Positions 15,839 through 23,899 of a DNA stretch of 64,000 nucleotides are shown here, one piece after another. The notes under the pieces were generated by a model, which saw nothing but the letters and a program-made list of their open reading frames with translations, had not been told where the DNA came from and made no database searches. Within the stretch, counting starts at the first letter, position 1, and each line of letters opens with the position of its first letter. The translations under genes were made by a program, and so were the position numbers. This DNA comes from Belliella aquatica (GTDB taxonomy: Bacteria; Bacteroidota; Bacteroidia; Cytophagales; Cyclobacteriaceae): contig NZ_BMFD01000015.1 of NCBI RefSeq assembly GCF_014637795.1, forward strand, positions 1 through 64,000, in the 5' to 3' direction.

Positions 15839-17215
15839 ATGCATAGCCTTAATTTCAAATCGGTCTTAACCGCTTTTATATTCAGCATTACTACCCAAGT
15901 GTTTGCACAGGATTATGTATTTACTTCTGTCAATGTTATTGATATGGTAGGGGAGAAGGTTCTTAAAGATCATTACATCCATGTCAAATCAGGAAAAATT
16001 CATGCGATTAATCCAGAGGTACAAGGTATTCCCACAGATAAAAACACCACAGTTATCGATGGTAATGGAGCTTTTGTTTTTCCTGGGTTAGCAGAAATGC
16101 ATTCCCATATTCCGACAACAAATTCGGATGATTACTCCTATCTCCAAGATGTTATGTGGCTTTATTTGGCCAATGGGGTTTTGAATGTCCGAGGAATGAT
16201 CGGTCACCCTTCCCATTTGGTTCTCAAAGAGAAAATTAAAAATGGGGAAATTACAGGCCCTAGGATTTTTGCCGCTGGGCCATCTTTGAATGGGGATTCT
16301 GTGGAGGATGCGAATGCTGGAAATCGAATGGTGAGAGAGCAAGCAGATGCAGGCTATGATCATCTGAAACTTCATCCCGGATTAGACATGCCAAAGTTCA
16401 TGGCAATTTCTACTACTGCGAAAGCAAAAGGGATTAAGTTTGGAGGTCATGTGTCATTGGATGTGGGTTTGGAGAACGCCCTACTCAATGGCTACCTATC
16501 AATAGAACATATGGATGGCTACATTGAGTATTTGATCGATGACAAAAGCAAGTTGGACCCTCAGATAGCGGGACCTTTCAGTATGTTGCTCGCCAAAGAA
16601 GCAAATATGGATCGCTTACCTACAATTATCGAGCTGACACTAGCTCAGGGAGCTTGGATCGCACCGACACTTACGCTATTCGAGAGATTTTTTGGATATA
16701 TTCCAGCGGATGAATTTAGACTGGCTCCTGAAATGAAATATATGCCTGGACTACAAGTGCAGCAGTGGGTAAACCAAAAAAAGATGCTGGAAGGTCAAGG
16801 ACTTTTGAAAGAGGAGAATGTGATTCCATATCTTGAGTTCAGGAAAAAGCTTCTGATAGCCTTGCATGAAAATGGTGTGCCGATCATCATGAGTTCGGAT
16901 TCTCCACAGGTTTTTAACGTACCGGGTTTTTCCATTCATCATGAAATAGAGGCAATGTCAATTGCGGGGATCAGCAATTATGAGATTTTGAAGTCTGGTT
17001 CGGTAAATGTGGCTAAATATTTTGAAAAAGAAGGGGAGTTCGGACAGATACTCCCAGGCGCATCGGCCGACTTTGTACTTTTAAAAGGGAATCCCTTGGA
17101 GAATTTGGAGGCATTGAAAGAAATCCAATCTATTATGGTAAGAGGGGAGTGGATTCAAAAAGAGAAATTAGAGTCAGAATTGGAAAGAATAGAAAAGAAA
17201 AATTTGAGAAAATAA
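15839..17215 (+). CDS. exported amidohydrolase family protein
   Basis: A metal-dependent hydrolase of the imidazolonepropionase-like amidohydrolase branch, 458 residues. A signal peptide (about 1-23, TQVFAQ) points to the periplasm. Metal-site motifs are EMH88SH90, a GGH and IEHMDG pair in mid-barrel, and the Asp in MSSDSP near residue 350. Large parts on both sides form the usual beta-sandwich and barrel. The substrate cannot be told from sequence; a peptide or prolyl-dipeptide type is possible. It faces the csp gene across a terminator. Confidence 0.88.
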   Translation: MHSLNFKSVLTAFIFSITTQVFAQDYVFTSVNVIDMVGEKVLKDHYIHVKSGKIHAINPEVQGIPTDKNTTVIDGNGAFVFPGLAEMHSHIPTTNSDDYSYLQDVMWLYLANGVLNVRGMIGHPSHLVLKEKIKNGEITGPRIFAAGPSLNGDSVEDANAGNRMVREQADAGYDHLKLHPGLDMPKFMAISTTAKAKGIKFGGHVSLDVGLENALLNGYLSIEHMDGYIEYLIDDKSKLDPQIAGPFSMLLAKEANMDRLPTIIELTLAQGAWIAPTLTLFERFFGYIPADEFRLAPEMKYMPGLQVQQWVNQKKMLEGQGLLKEENVIPYLEFRKKLLIALHENGVPIIMSSDSPQVFNVPGFSIHHEIEAMSIAGISNYEILKSGSVNVAKYFEKEGEFGQILPGASADFVLLKGNPLENLEALKEIQSIMVRGEWIQKEKLESELERIEKKNLRK

Positions 17216-17235
17216 TTGTGAAATTTAGGTTTAAA

Positions 17236-17271
17236 AAAAGAAAAAGAGCGATGATAATTCACCGCTCTTTT
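17236..17271 (-). terminator. terminator of the cold-shock gene, between convergent genes
   Basis: Stem AAAGAGCG (17243-17250) with CGCTCTTT (17263-17270), loop of 12 bases. In minus orientation it is followed by a long T-rich tract. It may also stop the amidohydrolase transcript. Confidence 0.8.
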
Positions 17272-17296
17272 CACTTCACCTAGTGCTGGGGTTTTA

Positions 17297-17488
17297 CTAT
17301 ACTTTTTTTACATTTATAGCGTTCAGGCCTTGTTTGCCTTCTTTTACCTCAAAGGTCACTTTGTCATCTTGCGAAACTTTGTCGACAAGCCCTGTGGCAT
17401 GGACAAATACATCATTTTGAGACTCGTCATCAACGATAAATCCGAATCCTTTCGCTTCATTGTAGAATTTTACTGTTCCGGTAAGCAT
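17297..17488 (-). CDS. cspA: cold-shock domain protein
   Basis: A 63-residue single cold-shock domain, nucleic-acid chaperone. RNP1 KGFGFIVDD and RNP2 DVFVHATGL are intact, and the length fits the CspA family. The 89-base spacer to the divergent sixA-like gene is very AT-rich. It contains TATTTTTG (17557 to 17550 on the minus strand), which fits a -7 box and implies a leader of roughly 55 bases. Bacteroidota csp genes are often regulated through the leader, but no structured leader is obvious here. Confidence 0.93.
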   Translation of the reverse strand: MLTGTVKFYNEAKGFGFIVDDESQNDVFVHATGLVDKVSQDDKVTFEVKEGKQGLNAINVKKV

Positions 17489-17549
17489 AATAAATTATCA
17501 AATTATGTGGTTAAATGTTCAATAAATGTAAATAAATGAATCAAAAAAA

Positions 17550-17557
17550 CAAAAATA
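17550..17557 (-). promoter_or_regulatory. candidate -7 box of the cold-shock gene
   Basis: Reads TATTTTTG on the minus strand, matching TAnnTTTG. It lies 62 bases upstream of the csp start. The region is so AT-rich that chance matches are likely. Confidence 0.3.
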
Positions 17558-17577
17558 TATTTCGTTAAATTGCCAAA

Positions 17578-18069
17578 ATGAAAAAGTTAATTATCATAAG
17601 ACATGCAAAATCCTCTTGGGATGATCCTTATTTGGATGATCACCAAAGACCATTGGCTGGCAGGGGTTTGAGAGATTCTCCAAGAATGGGTCAGAGACTG
17701 AAGCGTGAAAATATCTTTCCAGATAGGATGATTTCCTCAGATGCAGTTCGAGCAGAAGCTACAGCCTTGATTATTGCAGAGCAACTTCATTTCCCGAAAG
17801 ATAAAATTGAGTTCACGAGAAAATTATATCATGCCTCAGCTTATGCTATCTTAGAATTGCTTAGAAATACAGGAGATGATACGAATACACTTTTCATCTT
17901 TGGTCACAACCCCGGATTCAATGACTTGATTGATTTACTCGGAGGAGAAATAGACAACCTTCCAACTTGCGGTCAATATGCTTTTAAATTTGACACCAAT
18001 GCTTGGAGTCAAATAAGCAAGAAAAATTCGCAAATATGGTTTGTTGACTATCCTAAAAAAGAAGACTAG
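17578..18069 (+). CDS. sixA: SixA-like histidine phosphatase family protein
   Basis: A 163-residue phosphoglycerate-mutase-fold phosphatase with RH9AKSSW at the start and FGHNPG carrying the second catalytic His. SixA removes phosphate from histidine of phosphotransfer domains. In Bacteroidota the true substrate is usually untested, so the symbol is by family only. Its last codons overlap the convergent SDR gene by 4 bases. Confidence 0.85.
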   Translation: MKKLIIIRHAKSSWDDPYLDDHQRPLAGRGLRDSPRMGQRLKRENIFPDRMISSDAVRAEATALIIAEQLHFPKDKIEFTRKLYHASAYAILELLRNTGDDTNTLFIFGHNPGFNDLIDLLGGEIDNLPTCGQYAFKFDTNAWSQISKKNSQIWFVDYPKKED

Positions 18070-18797
18070 AATTCTCTAACATCTTGCAAAACTCCCTTAA
18101 ACTGATCTTTATTTTCAATCAAGTAAATGATTTTCTCGGCTGCTTCTTGAGGACTGCTCAGTGCATTGTCTTTTTTAAGACCCGTAAATTTACCCAATAA
18201 TGAAAAGCCGTCTTCTGGTGCAGAGCGAATATCCTCTTGCATATTGGTGTCAACTACTCCAGGAGATAGCGCAAAAAACTTAATCTTTGAGTTTGAGATG
18301 TGAGCCTCCTCTTGCGCGGCCTCGGTCATCATGTTGAGGGCCGCTTTGGAAGATGAATATCCTGACCAGCCGTCAATACCTTTTTTGGCAGCACCAGAGC
18401 TGATATTGATTACCATTCGCTCTGCCTTTTCATAATCTCGGTAGCTTCTCACAAATTCATTCATCAAAAGAGCAGGAGCAATGGTGTTGATGTTGTGGAT
18501 AGCCTGAATGTTTTTAGCTTCTAATTTCCCAAAGTAATCAATCTGACCAATCCAGCCAGCATTATTGATCAATACGATACGGTCTAAATCTCGGGTCGGA
18601 AATATCTTTTCAAAATGATGAATGACTACATCAAAATCTCCAAGATCAAGAGCAAAGTGTTGAATATTTGATTTTTCTGCTTCTACAGCTGATCTAGAAA
18701 TGCCGATAATCTGATTGTTAGAATTCTGACTCAGCAGATCAACCAGTGCTTTTCCAATTCCTTTACTTGCACCAGTGATAATAAAAAGTGATTTCAT
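18066..18797 (-). CDS. SDR family NAD(P)-dependent oxidoreductase
   Basis: A classical short-chain dehydrogenase of 243 residues. The dinucleotide motif TG9ASKGIG15K and the NNAG motif are present, as is the catalytic YSSSK near residue 150. The substrate is unknown; family members of this length reduce sugars, aldehydes or benzil-like ketones. It shares no obvious pathway with its neighbours, and a terminator separates it from hslU. Confidence 0.9.
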   Translation of the reverse strand: MKSLFIITGASKGIGKALVDLLSQNSNNQIIGISRSAVEAEKSNIQHFALDLGDFDVVIHHFEKIFPTRDLDRIVLINNAGWIGQIDYFGKLEAKNIQAIHNINTIAPALLMNEFVRSYRDYEKAERMVINISSGAAKKGIDGWSGYSSSKAALNMMTEAAQEEAHISNSKIKFFALSPGVVDTNMQEDIRSAPEDGFSLLGKFTGLKKDNALSSPQEAAEKIIYLIENKDQFKGVLQDVREF

Positions 18798-18820
18798 AGC
18801 TTATGATTTTTTCATTCTAA

Positions 18821-18853
18821 AATAAAAAACGGCTATCAGGATTCCTGATAGCC
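18821..18853 (-). terminator. terminator of hslU
   Basis: Perfect 10-bp stem GGCTATCAGG (18831-18840) with CCTGATAGCC (18844-18853), loop ATT. On the minus strand it is followed by TTTTTTATTTT. It sits 9 bases after the hslU stop. Confidence 0.9.
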
Positions 18854-18861
18854 AGTTTAAT

Positions 18862-20265
18862 TTATAAGATGTATTGTGATAAATCTCGGTTTTTGATCAA
18901 TCCACTCAGTCTTTCGCTGACCATTTCCTGCGTGATCATAATTTTTGAATTCGCCTCGATGGTATCAGGTACTTCGAACAGGAAGTCGTTCAACAAATGA
19001 CTCATCACGGTATGCAATCTTCTCGCTCCGATATTTTCAACTTCCTCGTTGATCTGAAATGCTAACTTTGCAATTTCTTTAATAGCATCATCATTGAAGT
19101 CCAAATAAACTTCCTCTGCCTCAAACAAAGCTTGATATTGTTTGGTCAAGGCATTTTTTGGATCCTTCAAGATTCTGTAGAAATCATCTTCTGTAAGACT
19201 ACTTAATTCTACTCTAATTGGGAACCTACCTTGAAGTTCCGGGATCAAATCTGAAGGCTTGGCTACGTGAAAAGCTCCCGCTGCGATAAATAATACGTGA
19301 TCTGTATTGATGATGCCATATTTGGTATTTACGGCAGAACCTTCTACGATAGGCAATAGGTCGCGCTGCACACCCTCTCTAGATACATCGGGACCACTTC
19401 CTCCTTTTCCACTTTTAGAAGCAATTTTATCAATTTCATCTATGAAGATAATACCATTGTTTTCTGCAAGTTTAATAGCTTCTTCCTTCACATCATCAAA
19501 GTCTATCAATTTGCTCGCTTCTTCTTCCAAAAGCACTTTTCTTGCCTCACCAATAGTCAATTTCCTCTTCTTGGTTTTCTTCGGCATCATTCCGCTCAAC
19601 ATATCTTGGATACCTGCCATGCTTGCATCATCCATCATGCCATTTCCAATCATGCCAATTCCTACAGGTGGGCTCTGCTTTACATTGATCTCAATCTTCC
19701 TGTCTTCAAGTTCTCCATTTCGAAGTTTCTCCCTGAACCGATCTCTCGTTCTTTCATTGAGTTCTTCGTCTGTGGAACTCTCCGGATTGAATTCATTAGA
19801 GGCAGTGTTGATATTTCTGGTGAATCCAGCAGATTTTACTGGTGGAATAAGAATGTCTAAAATAATTTCTTCTACCGCTGAGGCTGCTTTCTCTTTGACT
19901 TCTTCATTCTTTTGGGCTTGTACGAGGTGAACAGATTGTTCGACCAAGTCTCTTACCATACTTTCTACGTCCCGACCTACATAGCCTACTTCTGTAAACT
20001 TAGAAGCTTCAACTTTTGTAAATGGCGCATTGGCAATCTTAGCAAGTCTCCTAGCTATTTCTGTTTTACCTACACCGGTAGAACCGATCATTAGGATGTT
20101 ATTTGGGACGATATCTTTCTGAATATCCGTCTTTACCATCAGTCTCCTGATTCTATTGCGGAGTGCAATGGCTACATTTCTCTTGGCATCATGCTGACCG
20201 ATAATGTATTTATCCAGTTCAGCTACGATTTGTCTTGGTGTTAAATCTTTAAAATCACTTCTCAT
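18862..20265 (-). CDS. hslU: HslU, ATPase subunit of the HslUV protease
   Basis: AAA+ unfoldase that feeds substrates to HslV. The 467-residue chain has Walker A GSTGVGKT (61-68), an I-domain insertion (about 110-245), Walker B IIFIDEIDK, and the C-terminal helical domain ending DLSQYIL, the kind of tail that docks on HslV. All ATPase motifs are present. hslV is not in this window. The gene starts 11 bases after the porQ stop, so hslU may ride with lon and porQ. Confidence 0.96.
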   Translation of the reverse strand: MRSDFKDLTPRQIVAELDKYIIGQHDAKRNVAIALRNRIRRLMVKTDIQKDIVPNNILMIGSTGVGKTEIARRLAKIANAPFTKVEASKFTEVGYVGRDVESMVRDLVEQSVHLVQAQKNEEVKEKAASAVEEIILDILIPPVKSAGFTRNINTASNEFNPESSTDEELNERTRDRFREKLRNGELEDRKIEINVKQSPPVGIGMIGNGMMDDASMAGIQDMLSGMMPKKTKKRKLTIGEARKVLLEEEASKLIDFDDVKEEAIKLAENNGIIFIDEIDKIASKSGKGGSGPDVSREGVQRDLLPIVEGSAVNTKYGIINTDHVLFIAAGAFHVAKPSDLIPELQGRFPIRVELSSLTEDDFYRILKDPKNALTKQYQALFEAEEVYLDFNDDAIKEIAKLAFQINEEVENIGARRLHTVMSHLLNDFLFEVPDTIEANSKIMITQEMVSERLSGLIKNRDLSQYIL

Positions 20266-20276
20266 ATTTTCTGACG

Positions 20277-21296
20277 TTAAAACGTTCTTTTGTCATTGAT
20301 TGCGGTGGAAATCCCAAAAATATTGGATCCACCAGGGATATTGTAAAACATTCTGGAATAGGAAAGCTCAAATTGCTTTACTCTAAAAGCAAATCCTCCC
20401 GAGAAACCGCCTGCTCCCGCACCGTTTGCAGTTTCAAATTCTTTTCGAATTAAATGGTTGTAGCCTAATCGCAAATGAAATTGATCGGATGGTAAGATCT
20501 CGACTCCAACAACTGCTCTTCGAAACAACCTATCAACTCCTTCTATTTCATCATTGTTTCTGAATGGGTCGGGAATAAAGAAATCTTGTTCTCTTCCTTG
20601 GAGATTTCTCAGTGCAATGTGAAATCTGAAAGGCGCATATTCTGGCTTATAGCTTGCTCCGATACGTAGATCCGACGGGATTCGGAGATTTTGTCCTTCT
20701 ATGTAGTTGCTGATATTGAAGCCAATGTTTCTTGCATTGATGGCCAAAACCAAGTCTTTCTCTGGATGGTAATAATTGACTCCAAAGTCAAATGCAAATG
20801 CATATGCTTGATATCCTTCTAAAACCGACCCCAAGAGTTTGAGATTTGTACCATATTGAAATACGCCTTGTCGTTTGGAATAACCTGCTGATAATGCAAA
20901 TTCATTGGCCGAGAAACTTCCTGTTCCCATTCCGATTTGATCAAAACCTTCAAATTCACCATAATTGAAATACTGAAGTCCAATCCCAATTATTCCATTG
21001 CTAAATCCCTCGAAACTGTAGCCTAACGTAGCGACATTGATTCCTCCGGGGAAGTTGAGGTAGTGAAAGGCTGGGGTATGAATTCTGCTGCTATCCAATA
21101 AAGCAGGATTTGATAAAAACATCAGCGGGTCATTGCCTGCTGTTAGATTTACGCCTCCAAGAGCAGCAAGTTTGGCATGTGAAGGATTGTCAATAAAGTT
21201 AAAAGCAGCATTAGAAGTTTGTCCCAAAGTGACTTGCTGGGATATCAAAAGACAGCCCAGCAAGATCAATTGGGTATATACAAACTTTATTTTCAA
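20277..21296 (-). CDS. porQ: type IX secretion system protein PorQ
   Basis: Outer-membrane barrel of the PorV/PorQ family, 339 residues. A signal peptide (about 1-25) is followed by the family start motif FNFIDNPSHAKLAALGGVN and the LSNPALLD segment, then regular beta strands to the C-terminus. PorQ works with PorZ, PorU and PorV in attaching exported cargo to the cell surface. Its start overlaps the lon stop by 4 bases on the same strand, and it runs straight into hslU, so it is likely coexpressed with proteases. Confidence 0.9.
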   Translation of the reverse strand: MKIKFVYTQLILLGCLLISQQVTLGQTSNAAFNFIDNPSHAKLAALGGVNLTAGNDPLMFLSNPALLDSSRIHTPAFHYLNFPGGINVATLGYSFEGFSNGIIGIGLQYFNYGEFEGFDQIGMGTGSFSANEFALSAGYSKRQGVFQYGTNLKLLGSVLEGYQAYAFAFDFGVNYYHPEKDLVLAINARNIGFNISNYIEGQNLRIPSDLRIGASYKPEYAPFRFHIALRNLQGREQDFFIPDPFRNNDEIEGVDRLFRRAVVGVEILPSDQFHLRLGYNHLIRKEFETANGAGAGGFSGGFAFRVKQFELSYSRMFYNIPGGSNIFGISTAINDKRTF

Positions 21297-23770
21297 TTGG
21301 AATTTGTTTCACTTGAGAAAGTGAATTTCATCGGATCATCCACTTTGGTCTTCATCAAAGCGATTTCTAAGACATCTTCAACTTTATCTACAAAATGGAA
21401 TGTAATTCCTTTGATGTATTGCTCGTCAATCTCTTCGATGTCTCTTTTATTTTTCTGACAAAGAATGATCTCTTTCAAGCCGGCTCTTCGGGCAGCAAGG
21501 ATTTTTTCCTTGATGCCTCCCACAGGCATGACCTTACCTCTCAATGTGATTTCACCAGTCATGGCGATCTTATTTTTCACCTTTCTTTGAGTGAAAAGCG
21601 AAGCCATCGCTGTCAACATGGTGATTCCAGCAGATGGTCCATCTTTTGGAACTGCACCAGCGGGAACGTGGACATGTAGATCATATTGATCAAAAACACG
21701 GTAGTCGATCCCTAATTTTTCAGCTTTGGACTTCAAGTAGGAGAGGGCCGTCATGGCTGACTCTTTCATGACATCACCAAGTTGACCGGAGAGCGTGAGT
21801 TTTCCTTTTCCTCTGCTCAAAGCAGTTTCGATAAACAAGATTTCACCCCCAACAGAAGTCCATGCTAAACCAGTCACTACTCCTGCTACACTGTTGTCTT
21901 GGTACGATTCCTTGTCAAAAATTTCACCACCTAAAATTCTCCTTACGGCATCAGTGGTTACTTTTTTCTGGTACTCTTCCTCCATAGCGATAGATTTAGT
22001 GATGTTTCTCACCACTTTACCGATCGCTCTTTCTAGACTTCTTACTCCCGACTCACGTGTATAATCTTCGATGATTTTTACAATCGCATTTCTATCGAAA
22101 CTGATATCTGTCGCTTTCAGTCCATGTTCTTTTCTTTGTTTTGGGATCAAGTGCTTTTTGGCGATCTCAAGCTTTTCTTCCATGGTATAACCCGTCACCT
22201 CGATAATCTCCATTCTGTCTCTCAAAGCAGGTTGAATAGAATCTAAGGAGTTGGCTGTTGCAATAAATAAAACCTTAGAAAGGTCATATTCTACTTCCAG
22301 ATAGTTATCTGTGAAAGTACTATTTTGCTCTGGATCTAAAACCTCCAAGAATGCCGAAGAAGGATCACCTCTAAAGTCTGAGCTTAATTTATCTATTTCA
22401 TCCAAGACATAGACAGGATTGCTCGTCTTGACTTTTTTCATGTTTTGAATAATCTTACCTGGCATCGCTCCGACATAGGTTTTTCTATGCCCGCGAATTT
22501 CAGCTTCATCATGAACTCCACCTAAGGACATTCTGATATATTTCCTTCCCAATGCTTTTGCAATAGATTTCCCTAAAGAAGTTTTACCAACTCCTGGAGG
22601 GCCATAAAGGCAAAGGATTGGACCTTTGAGGTCATTTTTAAGCTTTAACACAGCGAGGTATTCGATCACTCTTTCTTTGACTTTCTCTAACCCATGATGG
22701 TCTTTGTCCAAGATGGATTTGGCTCTCTTCAAGTCAAAATTATCCTCTGTAAATTCATTCCAAGGTAATTCAACTAGCGTTTCGGCATAATTTAATGCGA
22801 TGGGATATTCAGCTGCAGATGGATTGATCCTGAGAATTTTGTCAAGCTCTTTTTCAAAATGCTGCCCAACAGTTTTCGGCCATTTTTTCAATGCTCCTTT
22901 GAGTCTCAATTCTTCGACTTCTTTTTCAGGACCTTCCTCACCAAGTTCGGTCTGAAGAACCTTCATCTGCTGTCTAAGGAAATAGTCCCGCTGCTGTTGA
23001 TCTATATCGGTATGTACTTTCTTTTGGATTTCACTTTTTAACTCAAGCATCTGAATATCCTTCATCATGAATTCCAAAAGCAAAGTTGCCCTTTCTACTC
23101 CATCATTGATTTCCAAAAGCTTTTGCTTAGCTTCCACAGGTGCATTGATGTTGGAAGAAAGGAAATGCGTTAAAAATGGTGTATTGTCAATATTATCCAG
23201 GGCTACCTGAGCTTCGCGTGGGATTTCAGGGTTGAGGTGGAGGATTTTGGCTGCCGCATCCTTCAAAGATTCCTCAAGCGCTTCGATCTTTTTGTTATTT
23301 TTTGGGAAAGTCTCTTCCAAATACTTCACTTTTGCCGTGAAGTAAGGATCTTCCGTAAGCGTCTCGGTGATTTTAAAACGTTTTTTGCCTTGGATAATGA
23401 TTGTGGTATTCCCATCAGGAAGCACAATCATTTTAATGATCTTAGCTAAAGTACCGACGTGATAAATATCATCCCAAGACGGATCATCATTGTTAGGATT
23501 GACCTGCGCACATACACCAATCAATTTGTCGCCACGTTGTGCTTTTTTGACTAGTTTGATGGAACGCTGTCTTCCAACAGTGATTGGAATGACTACTCCA
23601 GGAAATAGAACAGTATTTCTAACTGAAAGAATTGGGATTTCTGATGAGTAGTTATCTTGTGTGTTGATATCATCATCTTCATCGTCTGTTATCAATTGGA
23701 TGAGGTCACCCTCACCAGCATAATCTCCTACCATTAATGATTGATATAATTGATTTTCAAAATTGTTCAT
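21293..23770 (-). CDS. lon: ATP-dependent protease Lon
   Basis: Cytoplasmic quality-control protease, 825 residues. N-terminal substrate domain, Walker A GPPGVGKT, Walker B VLDEIDK, and the Ser-Lys protease site: S713 in GPSAG and K756 in the GGIKEK segment, placed by comparison with the E. coli enzyme spacing. The N-terminus is acidic and about 25 residues longer than many Lon proteins. It has its own upstream gap of 46 bases before the terminator of the preceding operon, with an inverted repeat at 23780-23798. The stop overlaps porQ. Confidence 0.96.
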   Translation of the reverse strand: MNNFENQLYQSLMVGDYAGEGDLIQLITDDEDDDINTQDNYSSEIPILSVRNTVLFPGVVIPITVGRQRSIKLVKKAQRGDKLIGVCAQVNPNNDDPSWDDIYHVGTLAKIIKMIVLPDGNTTIIIQGKKRFKITETLTEDPYFTAKVKYLEETFPKNNKKIEALEESLKDAAAKILHLNPEIPREAQVALDNIDNTPFLTHFLSSNINAPVEAKQKLLEINDGVERATLLLEFMMKDIQMLELKSEIQKKVHTDIDQQQRDYFLRQQMKVLQTELGEEGPEKEVEELRLKGALKKWPKTVGQHFEKELDKILRINPSAAEYPIALNYAETLVELPWNEFTEDNFDLKRAKSILDKDHHGLEKVKERVIEYLAVLKLKNDLKGPILCLYGPPGVGKTSLGKSIAKALGRKYIRMSLGGVHDEAEIRGHRKTYVGAMPGKIIQNMKKVKTSNPVYVLDEIDKLSSDFRGDPSSAFLEVLDPEQNSTFTDNYLEVEYDLSKVLFIATANSLDSIQPALRDRMEIIEVTGYTMEEKLEIAKKHLIPKQRKEHGLKATDISFDRNAIVKIIEDYTRESGVRSLERAIGKVVRNITKSIAMEEEYQKKVTTDAVRRILGGEIFDKESYQDNSVAGVVTGLAWTSVGGEILFIETALSRGKGKLTLSGQLGDVMKESAMTALSYLKSKAEKLGIDYRVFDQYDLHVHVPAGAVPKDGPSAGITMLTAMASLFTQRKVKNKIAMTGEITLRGKVMPVGGIKEKILAARRAGLKEIILCQKNKRDIEEIDEQYIKGITFHFVDKVEDVLEIALMKTKVDDPMKFTFSSETNSN

Positions 23771-23779
23771 ATAGACAAT

Positions 23780-23798
23780 ATGACAGTCAAAGTGTCAT
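23780..23798 (-). promoter_or_regulatory. inverted repeat before lon
   Basis: ATGACA (23780-23785) and TGTCAT (23793-23798) flank GTCAAAG, 10-28 bases upstream of the lon start. It could bind a stress regulator. It is not the CIRCE element (which is TTAGCACTC-N9-GAGTGCTAA). Confidence 0.35.
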
Positions 23799-23810
23799 GT
23801 TATTTTTAAA

Positions 23811-23843
23811 ATAAGAAAGAACCCTCAATTTAAGAAGGTTCTT
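23811..23843 (-). terminator. terminator of the barrel/lipoprotein operon
   Basis: Stem AAGAACC (23817-23823) with GGTTCTT (23837-23843). In minus orientation a T-rich stretch follows. It lies between the stop of the last lipoprotein gene (23900) and lon, separating the two units. Confidence 0.7.
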
Positions 23844-23899
23844 CCAATTAATTCAAGCCTTATGCCAAGGATATTTTATCGGCAATTTGTCAGGGGTGA

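Noticed and set aside
19307-19930. 207-codon plus-strand frame opposite hslU
   Set aside because: It is antisense to a well-supported AAA+ gene and shows serine/leucine-rich composition from codon mirroring.
23780-23798. CIRCE heat-shock element before lon
   Set aside because: Sequence and spacer do not match TTAGCACTC-N9-GAGTGCTAA; kept only as an unassigned inverted repeat.
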